64,000 nt of DNA from Malus domestica. Its lineage: Eukaryota > Streptophyta > Magnoliopsida > Rosales > Rosaceae. The DNA lies in NCBI RefSeq assembly GCF_042453785.1, contig NC_091675.1, forward strand, positions 8,754,501 through 8,818,500, given 5' to 3'. This document shows positions 20,523 through 32,181 of this stretch, one piece after another. Position 1 is the stretch's first letter. Every line of letters starts with the position of its first letter. The notes below the pieces were generated by a model, which worked only from the letters and a program-made list of their open reading frames with translations, was not told the DNA's origin and did no database searches. The position numbers and the translations under genes are program-made.

Positions 20523-21512
20523 ATGCAAGGCTTCAACCCTGAAGACTGCTTAAGCATGCCTGCCCCTGCTCTGAAACCAGTACTCCCAACAATGTCAGCT
20601 CCTCGGGTTCGCGAGGCAATCAGGCAGTATCTCTCGGAGGCTCAGTCGGATTCTCACGAAGTGCAGCAGAAAGCTCTCCAGACTTTAGTTTCCATCACCA
20701 AGGTGAGTCCCCAAAACAGGAGCTTGGTTTCACAGACAGAAGGAGCCATCCCCGCTTTACTTGCCCTCTCGAAATCTTCCTCCGACAGCATTCAGGTTCT
20801 CTCGCTGTCTGTCCTCTTCAACCTGTCCCTGAATCCGGATCTGAAGCAATCTCTTGCGGATATTAAAACCCTTAAACATCTGAATTCGATAATTGCCTCT
20901 TTGACCTCCGCGGAGTCCGGCAAGGTAGCTTCCTCTCTGGTTTGCAGTTTGGCAATGCTTGACAAGAACAAGGCCAAGTTTGGCGTAGCAGGCACCATCC
21001 AGTTACTAGTCAAGGTCATTTCCGGCCCTCGCGGTCCTGCCACCCATCACCTCCTCAGCTCTCTAGCTGAGCTTGTTCGGTTTCACGGGAACTGCACTTT
21101 GGCAGTGAGAGAAGGAGCTGTTCAAGCGCTCATCCAAGTGGTGGGGAGCAGTGACAGCGAGGATCTAGCCGGAACTTCTCTCCAGGTTCTTGGCCTTCTT
21201 GCTAGGTTTGATGAAGGACTGAATGCTTTGAGCAAAACCGACCAGATTGTGGGCTCAATGGTAGAAGTGTTAAAAGGGAGGTGCATGCTGAGTAAGGAAG
21301 GCGCGGCTGAAATCCTGCTGCTCCTGTTTGATGAAAGTGAGGGCTGCGTGAGAGACGCTTTGAGGCTGCCGAACTTCTCAACTTTGGTAGCTGATATTTC
21401 GGTCAGAGGATCACCGAGAGCCCGAGAGAAGGCGGCGTTGCTGATGAAGAAGATCATGGAGGATGACTTGGATTCTTATGTTGATGGAAACCCCATGTTT
21501 TCTCAGTGGTAA
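20523..21512 (+). CDS. ARM-repeat protein without U-box (intronless)
   Basis: A single open frame of 329 aa. From about residue 25 it is made of armadillo-type helical repeats of roughly 40 residues (for example EGAIPALLALSKSSSDSIQV, LSVLFNLSLNPDLKQSLADI, EGAVQALIQVVGSSDSEDLA, LSKEGAAEILLLLFDESEGC). These resemble the ARM half of plant PUB-type E3 ligases and their U-box-less relatives. No U-box, transmembrane or signal sequence is present. The first ATG is used here, but the weakly conserved first 24 residues leave room for a start at the later Met codons (MPAPALKP or MSAPRVRE). It is likely a protein-interaction adaptor; partner and pathway are unknown. Confidence 0.88.
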   Translation: MQGFNPEDCLSMPAPALKPVLPTMSAPRVREAIRQYLSEAQSDSHEVQQKALQTLVSITKVSPQNRSLVSQTEGAIPALLALSKSSSDSIQVLSLSVLFNLSLNPDLKQSLADIKTLKHLNSIIASLTSAESGKVASSLVCSLAMLDKNKAKFGVAGTIQLLVKVISGPRGPATHHLLSSLAELVRFHGNCTLAVREGAVQALIQVVGSSDSEDLAGTSLQVLGLLARFDEGLNALSKTDQIVGSMVEVLKGRCMLSKEGAAEILLLLFDESEGCVRDALRLPNFSTLVADISVRGSPRAREKAALLMKKIMEDDLDSYVDGNPMFSQW

Positions 21513-21524
21513 CTGGTTGTAGAG

Positions 21525-21615
21525 AGCGCAGGCCCGCAGGCTTAGATGTAGCCAAGTTAGCTACAAGTGTAATTGCCCCTTTGCCTCCAACCTCCAAGTT
21601 CAAATCCCTCTCTTC
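21525..21615 (+). repeat. SINE-like tRNA-derived sequence in the ARM gene 3' region
   Basis: TTAGATGTAGCCAAGTTAGC resembles a Pol III A box region, and 45 bp later CAAGTTCAAATCCC resembles a B box. The spacing fits a tRNA-derived SINE head. Ends and poly-A/T tail were not resolved. Confidence 0.3.
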
Positions 21616-22796
21616 GCAGTTAGATTAATTGAAATATCGAATAAAATAAAACTAAATTGATAGGAGGGAGCTCTTATTAATTTGAAGTTCTATGTTATTT
21701 GTGAAAACTTATAACTTGTTTTGTATAATTGTCAGTCATGACATGCCAACTTTATATGTGAAAGGCTTTTTAGGGTAAAAGTCGGACGCTTCCAATCATT
21801 TAAAAAATATTTCCAAATAAACGTTTTTAGATAACTAAAAAGATTTCATATAATATTGACAATTAAACAGTTTATTGTATCAAAATGGGGCTCAGTTCAT
21901 GTTTGTTTACCCACGCATGTTAGTGAACCTTATAACATGTTTGGCAGAGGGTACTAGTGGATGAATGATCTCTTGGAAAGTCTTTCGCGTGTTTGGGCGA
22001 GGGTGGTACTAGAAGTAGAATGAGTGACCTTTAAGATTTTCTTATGTGGTTATTTAACATTACAAATTTATATTTTAGTGATATTTCTCTCTATTTAAAA
22101 GTGAGAAATCTCATTAATTACAAGCTCAATACCAAATTATTAGAATTGTCTTATTGTGCGTCTAGCCAAATCTCCTACCTTTTGATGTAAGTATATCGTC
22201 GAAATAAAAAACCAACTACCATCCTACAATCATCTGGTGAAAGTAGATAATTTTCCTTTAATAAAATAATAAGGCCTAAAAAATATTGCACGGGGCCTAT
22301 GGAAATTCCATGGACCTGTCATAATATCTTTTTTTCTTTTTTTCTTTTTTTTTGCCAAAAAAAATATTTTGCGAGTCATATGTCCACGTTGGGCTCACCA
22401 TGCCACGATTCTGCATTATTGTTGTTCACGTGAGCTCCACGTCACTCATTAATAGAGATTTTAATGAAAAATTTAATATAAATATGAAAATATCCCATAA
22501 TCTTGATTTTGGTATGAGACTGAAATAAAAAAAAGTTGATGTATAAAAATTTGAAAACCAAAATACTGCCCGATAGTAAAGTAAGAATTACTCTTGAAAC
22601 TTTCCATCACGATTCAACTCATTCATGCTTGAAATTTGTACAACATTTTTATTTATTCCTTAAATCTATTGAGATCTATTGAGTTATCAGTCTAAATTCA
22701 ATCTCAAGTACCAAAAAAATCATCTAATGCGTGTAGTTTTTCTTTTAGTTGTGCAAACATTGACTGGCCAGGTTGAATGTATTCATAAGACTTATT
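21616..22796. other. Intergenic AT-rich region, nothing firm
   Basis: The region includes the polyadenylation signals GAATAAAATAAA (about 21640) of the ARM gene, and a fragment with AAGGCTTTTTAGGG / TCCAAATAAACG (21765-21830) that may be a decayed GTTTGG-family MITE. No gene was seen. Confidence 0.4.
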
Positions 22797-22955
22797 AAGG
22801 GAACTTTAACGAAAAACTTCTGGTACTATTCACTTTAACGAAAAATCATATTTTTATACTAAAAAATCAATCATGGTAATATTCACTTTACCTTTTATTT
22901 TGTCTTTATCTTTAAAACTCAAAGTTTTTAAGTTATTTTCATTAGTTTTTTTTTT
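22797..22955. mobile_element. MITE family with AAGGGAACTTTAACGAAAA ends (copy 1)
   Basis: It starts AAGGGAACTTTAACGAAAAA and contains GGTACTATTCACTTTAACG and TCAATCATGGTAATATTCAC, ending near CATTAGTTTTTTTTT. The same body occurs at 50505 and 57170. The right end is blurred by a T-run. No coding capacity. Confidence 0.7.
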
Positions 22956-23276
22956 ATAAAGTGATTATCAACAGAAACACTTCAAAAGAAAGTGACGTGT
23001 CTTGAAGCATTCTTTCATCTTTTCATACCTGAAATTATTTTATTCATCCGAAGCCACAAACCACACTGAATATAGTATATACAACACATATTCTTCCGGT
23101 ACATTTTAAAAGATTGAATAAAATACTTATTTGTATTTAATAAAAACATTATTTGACGGCCATTTATAAGTTACATAAAGAAATGTATTTAATATAATTA
23201 TTATTTAACCGTTGAATGATAATGCATTAATACATATAAGTATTACCCAAAATAAAACAAAATACATATGTTTATG

Positions 23277-23458
23277 GGACAAGGATTGTCTGCCCTTCCG
23301 TGCCCTTCTGTTTTTGTGGTCCATGTCAATATTTTATATTATTTTTTTTATAGAGATAATAAGACAAAAATGAATATTAATATAAAATGTTGACGTGACT
23401 TAACCGTGACCGCACAAACAGGAGGGCACGGAAGTGGGAGCGCAGACAATCCTTGTCC
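23277..23458. mobile_element. Foldback MITE with 9-bp target duplication (copy 1)
   Basis: The left arm GGACAAGGATTGTCTGCCCT is matched by the reversed right arm GGACAAGGATTGTCTGCGCT. Inner arms (GTCAATATTTTATATTA and its complement) also pair, making most of the 182 bp a hairpin. Flanking 9-mers are ATGTTTATG (23268-23276) and ATATTTATG (23459-23467), 8/9 identical, consistent with Mutator-type insertion. A second copy is at 30130. Confidence 0.75.
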
Positions 23459-23467
23459 ATATTTATG

Positions 23468-24200
23468 CTGTGCATTTTTATCCAAAATGTTCGCCAAAGT
23501 AAAAAAATTATCTTAATATGGATATTTGTCGATATTCAAGCCCTCAAATTTATAATGCCTATGATTCCAATTTGAACCCCTCCCCTCCCATTCTATTCTC
23601 TCTTCTTTCTTTTTTTCCCTGGTTTTGGTAATTCCTATAACCTTTGGAATTCTAGAACTTAATATTGCTTGTCTTCTAGTCTTATTTTGTCCACATAAAG
23701 GATATACACTATATAATAAAGACATGATATACGTGTGTTAGTGAATTTTATGTCTATTATAGAGATGATACAAATGTGATATAAAAATTATGATAAGTGT
23801 AACATTACTCTTAACCAATGTTTAAATCTTTTTTTCACCTCTTTGTATGGTGTTCTCTAGTCTATGACTGGGAGCGAGCTAAACGGCCGAGGCATCTATG
23901 AAGATACAGTTAAAACGGTTGGAATGCCCGCCAAATGTCCAAAACTACATGTAGCAGTCGGACACCTAATACACAAAAAAGGGGACACATTGTTTAGCAA
24001 CAACACAAATCAATCAAATAACACCAAAAATTGGACATCACAGTGACAGCTTTTTTCGTGAGAATCAAAACCCTAATCTCTACAATAAAAGCACTGCTTA
24101 GTTGCTGCTAAATCCACAAGTTCTCTACAAACTGCTTAAGCTTAAGCACTTTTGGAGTGCCTGTGTGCGACATTTTTTTGGGGTGTGATAAGGAAACAAA
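23468..24200. other. Upstream region of the ammonium transporter gene
   Basis: No gene was seen. A pyrimidine-rich stretch at 23575-23620 and a CAACACAAATCAATCAAATA tract precede the AMT start. There is no clear TATA box in the final 100 bp. Confidence 0.4.
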
Positions 24201-26281
24201 ATGAGCAACATCACATACGCTCCTTTGCCTATTAACCTCATACCGGATGAGGCCAGTCCGGCATGGATGAACAAAGGTGACAACGCGTGGCAGCTGACAG
24301 CCGCAACTTTGGTCGGCCTCCAGAGTGTCCCGGGGCTCATAATCCTATACGGTGGTGCGGTGAAGAAGAAATGGGCTGTGAACTCGGCTTTCATGGCACT
24401 CTATGCATTTGCTTGTGTTCTTATTTGTTGGGTTGGTTGGGGATACCAAATGTCATTTGGGGATGTCCTAATCAAGGGTCTTCGGTTTTGGGGGAAACCT
24501 GACGTGGCACTTAACCAGGAGTATCTCTTGGAGCAGGCATTTATGGGGAAAATACCAAATGCCACAATGGTTTATTTCCAATTTGTGTTTGCAGCAATTA
24601 CTTTGATTTTAATTGCTGGGGCGCTTTTGGGAAGGATGAACTTTTATGCTTGGATGTTGTTTGTGCCTTTATGGCTAACTTTTTCATACACCATTGGAGC
24701 TTTTAGTATTTGGAGCCCTAATGGTTTTCTTTCCAGGAGAGGACTCATTGATTATTCTGGTGGGTATGTGATCCATCTTTCTTCTGGTGTTGCTGGGTTC
24801 ACAGCTGCCTATTGGGTAGGAAAACCCTTCTTTTCATTCTTCTTTTTGTTCTTGCTCTTTCCGGTGTCTTCATAAATTAGTCCCTCGGAAATCTCTTTCA
24901 TAGTAGAAAACAATAAGCACCTTTTCGATGAAAAAAAAAAAATGGACTAAACTGTTATTGGACTCGAATATCATTGCATCGAACATTAATAGTTGTTAGG
25001 CGAGGTTTTTTTCTTTGTGTAGTTTGATTCGTTAAGTGTTTCTCACTAATATTAACAGTTACACTACGCTAGGTATCTTTTCAATTGCTAAACTTTAATG
25101 TGGAGCACATTTTGTAGCAAAATTACTTTCTCTTACCCCTTTGAAGTCTACTCTTTTCAAACACTTTTGCAATACATGTCTCAAAACCAGAAACTTCTTA
25201 AGAAATATGATTTGATTCGGGGTCTAATTCGCAATGCAGGTTGGTCCACGTTCGAAGAAAGACAGGGCAAGTTTTCCTCCCAACAACATTCTTCTTATGT
25301 TGACTGGTGCAGGACTTCTCTGGATGGGCTGGACAGGGTTTAATGGCGGAGACCCTTACGTGGTCAGTGTTGATGCCTCCTTGGCTGTGCTGAACACTCA
25401 TGTCTGCACTGCTACCAGTTTGCTCACTTGGCTTTTGCTTGACATCACTTTCTTCCGTAAACCTTCGGTCATCGGGGCAGTTCAGGGAATGATCACTGGT
25501 TTAGTTTGCATCACCCCTGCTGCTGGTAAGTTCACAAAATCTACAGTTTTGCATATCCGTCACATAAATTCTCTATGCAGGACATCCTGTCTTTAAGAGG
25601 CACGACGCTGTGATAAAATCTCACTTCTACTCAATTTTCTTCAAAGTTCAGTTTTAGGTTTGAAGTATCAAATTTCGGTACCAGATACTAATAGCCATTA
25701 TTGTTGCATTTTCAATCTCCTATATAGGTGTTGTGCAAGGCTGGGCAGCAATACTAATGGGGTTATTTTCTGGCTCAATCCCTTGGTTTACCATGATGGT
25801 TGTCCACAAGAGATCTTTGCTCCTTCAGAAAGTTGACGACACAATGGCCGTCTTCCACACTCATGCCATTGCCGGCGGCCTTGGTGGAATCCTCACCGGT
25901 CTCTTTGGCCACCCGCGGCTTAGCTTCTTGTTCTATAACACTTACGGAAACTATGTTGGCCTATTCTATGGTTTCCAGATGGGAGGTCCCAACGTGCACA
26001 CCGGCTTTCGTCAAGTGGGAATCCAACTGCTCGGGATCTTTTACATTGTGACACTAAATGTTGTGGTTACAAGCATTATATGTTTTCTGATTCGGTTCAT
26101 CGTGCCGCTACGGATGTCGGCGGAGGATATGGAGATTGGTGATGAAGCAGCTCATGGGGAAGAAGCTTATGCTATCTGGGGACAAGGCGAAAAGCTTGAC
26201 AATTCAAGGTTTGGAGGATATGATATTGAATCATCAGCTGCCAAAAGTAGAGCAGCTGCTGGACAAATTGAAATGGCTTAA
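24201..26281 (+). CDS. Ammonium transporter, AMT2/AMT3 clade
   Basis: Three exons (24201-24815, 25240-25525, 25728-26281) give 484 aa. The protein matches the plant AMT2-type layout: [20 protein letters not shown] near the N-terminus, about eleven hydrophobic segments, [18 protein letters not shown] with the conserved Asp and first pore His, [13 protein letters not shown], and [20 protein letters not shown] with the second pore His. The cytosolic tail has [19 protein letters not shown]. Intron positions fall after Trp205 and within Gly301, and exon phases close. Family knowledge: high-affinity plasma-membrane NH4+/NH3 transport, and many AMT3-type members respond to mycorrhiza. No broken residues were seen. 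The upstream region shows no recognisable nitrogen-response element by eye. Confidence 0.95.
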
Positions 26282-28228
26282 AATTCATAGATTTTGATGC
26301 TACAAATTGCTCAACGGATTCTTCAAAGGATAACAGCTTTGTAATGTTGAATTCTATCTGTACTAGAGAGATTTTCAGATTCTGATTTCTTACGGAAAAT
26401 TTCAATAAACTTAATAATATCACAAGTTTCGATATAATATCTAACGGCTAAAAAATCTCAAAGAATAGGGTACCTCGGAGCATACTGGAAAGCCGGAATA
26501 TCGAATTGATAGCATCTGCTGGCCAACTGAAAAGGAAACACAGCTGACCATGTAGCAATTACATATCTTATTTTCCACCACTATACAAAACTATTTGCAA
26601 TAACACCACTGTCAACAGCGGAGCTATCATAATCAGCTCTATTTTTTTTTTTTTTATAAATTTGATACATAAACTTGATAATAAAATTCATATATGTTAA
26701 AATACTTTTGAAGTTAAGTCGGAGATATCAATGATGGAATATTAACAAGGTATCTGATGATAAGCTAGTCTCATGCGTACATTAATACACACACACATAT
26801 ATATATATATATATTATGTTTTATTATTGGTAAATAGATAATGTAGCAACACCAAATAAAGGGACAAAAGGGAGAGCTCCCATGCAAAGAGCCAAATTAC
26901 AAAGCAGCAAGAAGAAACAAGCACCCAAAAAGCCTTAAAACCAACGGGTTGCAAAAGATGCAAAGGGAACAGACCAAGCAAGGAACAAAAGAAACTGCAA
27001 ACCAAGTAGAAAAGACTTGGAAGGAATCAAAAGTAGACCTCTAAATTTGGATCCATAACCTCATGAAATTAAAAACCAAAAATAAAAAAGGTTACTATCA
27101 AAGCAATATGTAAATGATGAGCTGTAACCCCATCATATAGGTGTAGCCCTACTATTTTCTATGAACCAACAAAGAAGTGCGGAATGAGAATCAAACTCAG
27201 GACCCCTTGCAAAGAAGGCTTTGAAATCTTGTTGAGTATGGACTAGATTCAAAAGTTTAAATTATCAAAGAATGAGCCAACAATATGTATCAAGCTTACA
27301 ATACCAAAACCATGTCTGAATCTGACACTACTGATAGAATTTAAAATCTTATCTCATCTTACACAATATTTTCGGAGCATCATATCAAGCCACAAAATCT
27401 CTTGTATGATTTCTTATCTAGAACTTGAAATTTATAAATTATTTTCTAAACCCCCTTTTTTTTTTAATTTCTGAAAAGACTCTGAAAATTTTATCTCATC
27501 GTATCCCCAATTTTGTGTGGCGCGTCATCTTATTTGATTTCTTACCTTCATTCATCTTATTCTCAGACAAACTCATTTCTGCACTTGAAAACCCATCACT
27601 TATATTTTTCCTCCTAACAAATGAGCCGAGCTGCTCATGACTGATGAGGGATTACTTCGCCCCACAAGGGGAGTTTTTCCCCAACAATTTTCTCAGGCAT
27701 GATCAAGGCCACACCCCTTCGAGTTCGACCATATACAACATGATGTTGTCACTCATTGCAATTATTTATAAATAAATAAATAAAATAAAAAACAAAATCG
27801 AAAAACCCAAAAATAATCCAGTAATTTGAGGCCCAGCAGCACAGCAGAAGTAGCTAGGTAGGCCCTATATACAACAAAAAGCACATTGAAACTTGCTTGT
27901 ATTTTATATATGCATATGATAGTGTTTGGACCCAAATTTACATCATCGGCCTGTATAATCAAGGCCGTTGAGTAAGCATAGTTCTCAACCGTCGGATGGA
28001 AAAGTGTGGATAATTTTTTGTTATTATCAAAGGATAATATTATGATATCATAATAATTATCTTTTAATTTGATCTTGGCATATTTTTAAACGTGATGAAT
28101 AGGATGTAGATTATATCCCCAAGCAAGCGGTACAATTCAATTTGAGTTGAGGTGTGTGTGGACGTGTGGATTGGATATGCTGCAAGTTGATATTAAAGAA
28201 AGGGGATCAGGATGCGTGCATGGATGGG
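26282..28228. other. Intergenic region with simple repeats only
   Basis: AATAAA at 26404-26409 probably serves the transporter gene. An (AC)n(AT)n tract lies at 26789-26814. Sequence GAGAATCAAACTCAGGACCC near 27187 resembles a reversed Pol III B box and may be SINE debris. No gene was found. Confidence 0.45.
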
Positions 28229-28353
28229 GGTGATGAGATAAGAAGCCTAGGTAGGCTTGGCCTTTAGTCATGATGTGATAATTCCATTAAAGGTGATGAG
28301 ATAGGAGGCTTAGGTAGGCTATGTCTTTGGTCATGATGTGATAATCTTGGATA
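28229..28353. repeat. 63-bp imperfect tandem duplication
   Basis: Two units beginning GGTGATGAGATA and containing TAGTCATGATGTGATAAT / TGGTCATGATGTGATAAT follow each other at 63-bp spacing, about 85 percent alike by eye. Confidence 0.8.
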
Positions 28354-28489
28354 TGTTTTTATTTATTTATTGAAAATTACGGATAGCCATCTGGAAGATA
28401 GGCTTTAGCCTATGTCAGTTTTTCATTCCACCAGTTAGAGTTGCAATTGGACTCTACTATCTGGCCGTGCCAAGTAGAAGACAGAATGA

Positions 28490-29059
28490 TATAAATACAA
28501 GATGCTCTGCGACGGAGAGAGCACCTCCAATTCAACACACAAACTGCCCTGCGCAAACCCTCACTCTACGCGAAACCTCTTAACAACCTTGAGATTTTTA
28601 TTTTCCTTTTTCGCCAACACATCTTCAGTTTGGATAAACAGCACTGTTGCCGTAGAATCAGCCGACAACAGAACCGACTGGTTATCTATCCAAGTCTCGG
28701 TCGAGAAGGATTTTCGAATCCTTATTGGCAGAGGTCATCTCATTAGCCTTTTTGGCGAAGTGAGGTGTTACAAGTTACTACATTCGGCGCATTGAAAGCT
28801 GGATTTGATATTGAATTTTGCAGAACTAGCAGCCTTGTCTTCAGGCTCTAGAACCCTAAGGCCGAGACGTGTTCCTTCCTCGGCCGCAGTCGCGAGATTC
28901 AGAAGTTAGCAGCGCACCCAACCTAACATCAACATATTTTACTTCTCGGCCAAGCTCGGCCGATGAGTTGGTATGCCCGCATACAACCGAATGACGTAGT
29001 TAGCTCATTAGTTACTCGGTCTGCGTGCCACGTAGGCTTAGTAGTTTTTAGGGTCAACA
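28490..29059 (+). mobile_element. Partial LTR related to the solo LTR at 48779
   Basis: The segment shares long blocks with 49100-49910: CCAATTCAACACACAA..CTGCCCTGCGCAAA, CTATCCAAGTCTCGGTCGAG, TCATCTCATTAGCC, GGCGAAGTGAGGTGTTACA, and the terminus GTAGTTTTTAGGGTCA. It ends ..TCAACA at 29059 like an LTR end. GATATAAATAC at 28489 matches the TATA region of the other copy. The U3-like 5' half is missing or too diverged, and no target duplication was found. It is probably a truncated LTR of a Ty3-gypsy-like element (superfamily inferred). Confidence 0.7.
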
Positions 29060-29255
29060 GATAGTCACAATACTCACAGGCACAACCTAGCATTTAGCAG
29101 ATGAATTTTGAAGTTTTGAACCCTAATTATTTATAAAATAATTAACAAGGCCTTGGAATCTGCAGGGTGGAGAACATGTGGAATGTGTTAATAATATAAA
29201 ATGTCAGAAAATTCTCCACAATCCGAAAATATTATTTGTTAAGCATCATTAGTTT

Positions 29256-29501
29256 TAGGGTTCATTTGGATGTGCTTTTAAAATAACAGAAATCACTTTT
29301 GGTGAAAATGTTTTTAACACCAATTCTTAGTAATAATCCAAATGAATCCTAGAAAAGCATTTTAAGTGCTTCCTGTAAGAATAACATATTTGATGCTTCT
29401 TCCAAAAAGCCAAAAAGCACTTAAAGTGCTTTTGGAACTTAAAATCAATTTACCCAAAAGCGCTTTCAGACATTTTAAAAGCACATCCAAACAAGCCCTT
29501 A
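29256..29501. mobile_element. MITE-like element, GTTTGG family (copy 3)
   Basis: Left end TAGGGTTCATTTGGATGTGC and reversed right end TAAGGGCTTGTTTGGATGTG form clear inverted repeats of about 30 bp, extending through CTTTTAAAAT. The interior has AAGTGCTT blocks. This is the best preserved of the four copies. Confidence 0.7.
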
Positions 29502-30129
29502 GTCTAATCTCCATTTTGAGCCATTCTTGGGCATTGATTTGGTATTTTGGTTACAATATTGAAGTGTTTACACTTTGATGCCAAACTATAAACAATCAAA
29601 TTATATTTTCAGTTTGGGGAAGTCTCAAAGGAATCAGAAAAGGGAAGTCATATTCACACATTTTTAGCCTCTTATTCATCATTGTTTAATCATAACTGTT
29701 GATTTCATTTGATTTATTCAATTTGGTGGCGATAAATACAAAGGATTGTGTAAGAAGCTAAATGGGTGTGTGGAAATCATAAGCTAAAAAGTGTATGTAA
29801 AAGGAGTAGGATTCTCTCTCCTTTTATTTCCATCTATTTCCCTCCCCTCCCCTCACACTCTCATTTTTGTCTTTTTCTTTCTATAAAAAATTCAAAATAA
29901 GATGTTGACATGGCCTAATAGTAATGGTTTAAATAGGAAGGGAGGGAAGGGGAGAGAGATTAGGAGGGTAGAGAATCATCTTCCGTGTAAAAATTGCTTC
30001 CTATTAGGAAATCAATAATTACTTGTAATATGGTCCAATAGTATTCGTTTTCACATATAATTTAGAGGTCTTATGTTCGATTTCCATGAATAGCGAGTTA
30101 AATACCTAATTATAATGTCTAACTCATGG

Positions 30130-30365
30130 GGACAAGGATTGTCTGCCCTCCCACTTCCGGTGCCCTCCGTGCCCTCCGTGCCCTCCGTGCCCTCCTGTTT
30201 GTGTGGTCACGGTTAAGCCACGTCAACATTTTATATTACTATTCATTTTTGTCTTATTATCTCTATAAAAAACAATATAAAATGTTGACGTGGCTTAACT
30301 GTGACCACACAAAACAAGAGGACACGGGAAGACACCGGAAGTGGGAGGGTAGACAATCCGTGTCC
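30130..30365. mobile_element. Foldback MITE with 9-bp target duplication (copy 2)
   Basis: Same arms as the element at 23277: GGACAAGGATTGTCTGCCCT left, and GGACACGGATTGTCTACCCT from the reversed right end. The inner arms GTGGTCACGGTTAAGCCACG and their complement pair around a short AT loop. It is longer than copy 1 because the left arm has an expanded CCGTGCCCT unit (about four copies at 30165-30192). Flanking 9-mers AACTCATGG (30121-30129) and AACTCAGGT (30366-30374) agree at 7 of 9 positions. Confidence 0.75.
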
Positions 30366-30374
30366 AACTCAGGT

Positions 30375-31705
30375 GTTAACAAATTGTAATCAATCACGTC
30401 TGATTAGGAACATCATATGTGATTTATAGGTTAAGTAAGGCTAAAAATCATAAGTGCGAGATCTGTCTGAGTCCTATCCCATGATTATTCCAAATGCAAA
30501 GAAGATTGCGACTCTCACTTTTGTATGTAAACCAAAGTTTTTCTTGCACAAATAGATAACTATGATTCTGATTTCAATAAGTGATAGTTGACAACTTAAA
30601 AGGGAAAACTAAATGTCACATAAAACAAAAGCACTAAAACTAAATGACTTTCTTTTGTCCTAAATTCCTCATAGAGACATGTAATTTAGCTGTATGATGA
30701 AGACATTTACCGTCTTTCTTTTTCTTTGTTTAAGCAAATATGTCTTTCAAAAATAGGATTAACTCAAGCGGAGAGGGAGAATACGTACTACTAGTAACTG
30801 AGTTAGGGTTTACGGTCAACTGAAAGTTCGACTTCAATTCATTTCAATGTAACCACAACAAAGTTGGAGCTTAGCAAATCAAAAGGAAAAATATCACTAA
30901 ATGTAAGAATTAGTAGTTAATGTTTAATAACTTTTGTATTGCATTTTAGAACAAGTAGCATGGAGGAGTGCCAATTTAGACGAGTATCTTCACAAATATA
31001 AGAGAGTTGGCCTCACCTATATTTCGACAGATGGAATGCCACTTTTGCTTGTGGTGAACATGTATGCCATCTGAGGAACAAACTCAAGGATACTAGGTGA
31101 ATTTACACACCAAAAAAGGCAGAAAAGATGAAGAATCTTAATGTACCACTTTATTGTCCCCATGAGTTGCATCTTGCATTGTTTCTCGGCGAGAGATATT
31201 AAAAAAAGGAAATGGAAGACAGAGATTTGAATTGAGATGTCTACACATGCAATGCATCTGGAGGGAGTTTTAAATAATGTTGGAATCCAAGTACTGTCTA
31301 ATAATATTTATGTCTATTTATAAGTAAAAGGTATCTCGCTCATCTCAATAACTCAATCCAATACAGGAAACATCTTCAATCTCCATTGAGGTATGTGGAG
31401 TTTAGTATTTTGAAAAAGAAGGTATTTATTGATTTTGGGTTTAGCATCTCACTAGTATTCTTCATCCTCAATCCACTTTGTTTCGGATTCAAAACTCTTT
31501 TAATTCCATTATGTGTAGATTAAATATTTTCAATCTTACGATTAGAAATAAAAGAGAAAATGTAACGGGATAAAAAAGAGTGAAAATCAATTTTTTTTTA
31601 TCTTTCTAACAGGATATTTGCAAAAATTACAAAAAAAGAAAGAAGAAAACTGTGGTAAATTATAAACAAGTGGTGGGACGTGGGAAGGGCATTTTGGTCT
31701 GGGCA
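30375..31705. other. Intergenic AT-rich region, nothing recognised
   Basis: I see no open frame with family resemblance and no repeat ends over this stretch. Confidence 0.5.
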
Positions 31706-31714
31706 TTTGGTAAA

Positions 31715-32181
31715 GAGTAAATTGTACAAATGGTCCCTCAACTTTAATCAAATTGGAGCAATGGTCCCTCAACTAAAAATCCATTACCATTGGTCCCTCA
31801 ACTTATCAAAATGTGTAGCTATAGTCATTTTCATCAATTTTGTCAAAATTTTGTCAAAATAAGCTATGTTGGAATGACCATTTATATAATTAGGGTCCCT
31901 TAACTCATCAAAGTGTATAATTATGGTTCTTTTCGTCAACTATGTCAAAAAATTTGTCAAAACGAGTTATATTGGAAGGACCATTGTTACAATTAGGTTA
32001 AAGTTAAATGACCATTTCTCCACTTGAATTAAAGTTCAGGGACCAATGGTAATGTATTTTTAGTTGAGGGACCATAGCTGCACGTTTTGATAAGTTGAGG
32101 GACCAAAGGTAATGGATTTTTAGTTGAGGGATCATTGCTCTAATTTGATTAAAGTTGAAAGACGATTTGTACAATTTACTC
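31715..32181. mobile_element. Mutator-like MITE with perfect 9-bp target duplication
   Basis: The left arm GAGTAAATTGTACAAATGGT is matched by the reversed right arm GAGTAAATTGTACAAATCGT. Pairing extends about 105 bp through repeated TGGTCCCTCAACT blocks. Both flanks are TTTGGTAAA (31706-31714 and 32182-32190), identical over 9 bp. Long arms plus a 9-bp duplication are the hallmark of MULE elements. The 467-bp body has no transposase, so it is non-autonomous. It lies about 850 bp upstream of the thioesterase start codon. Confidence 0.88.
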
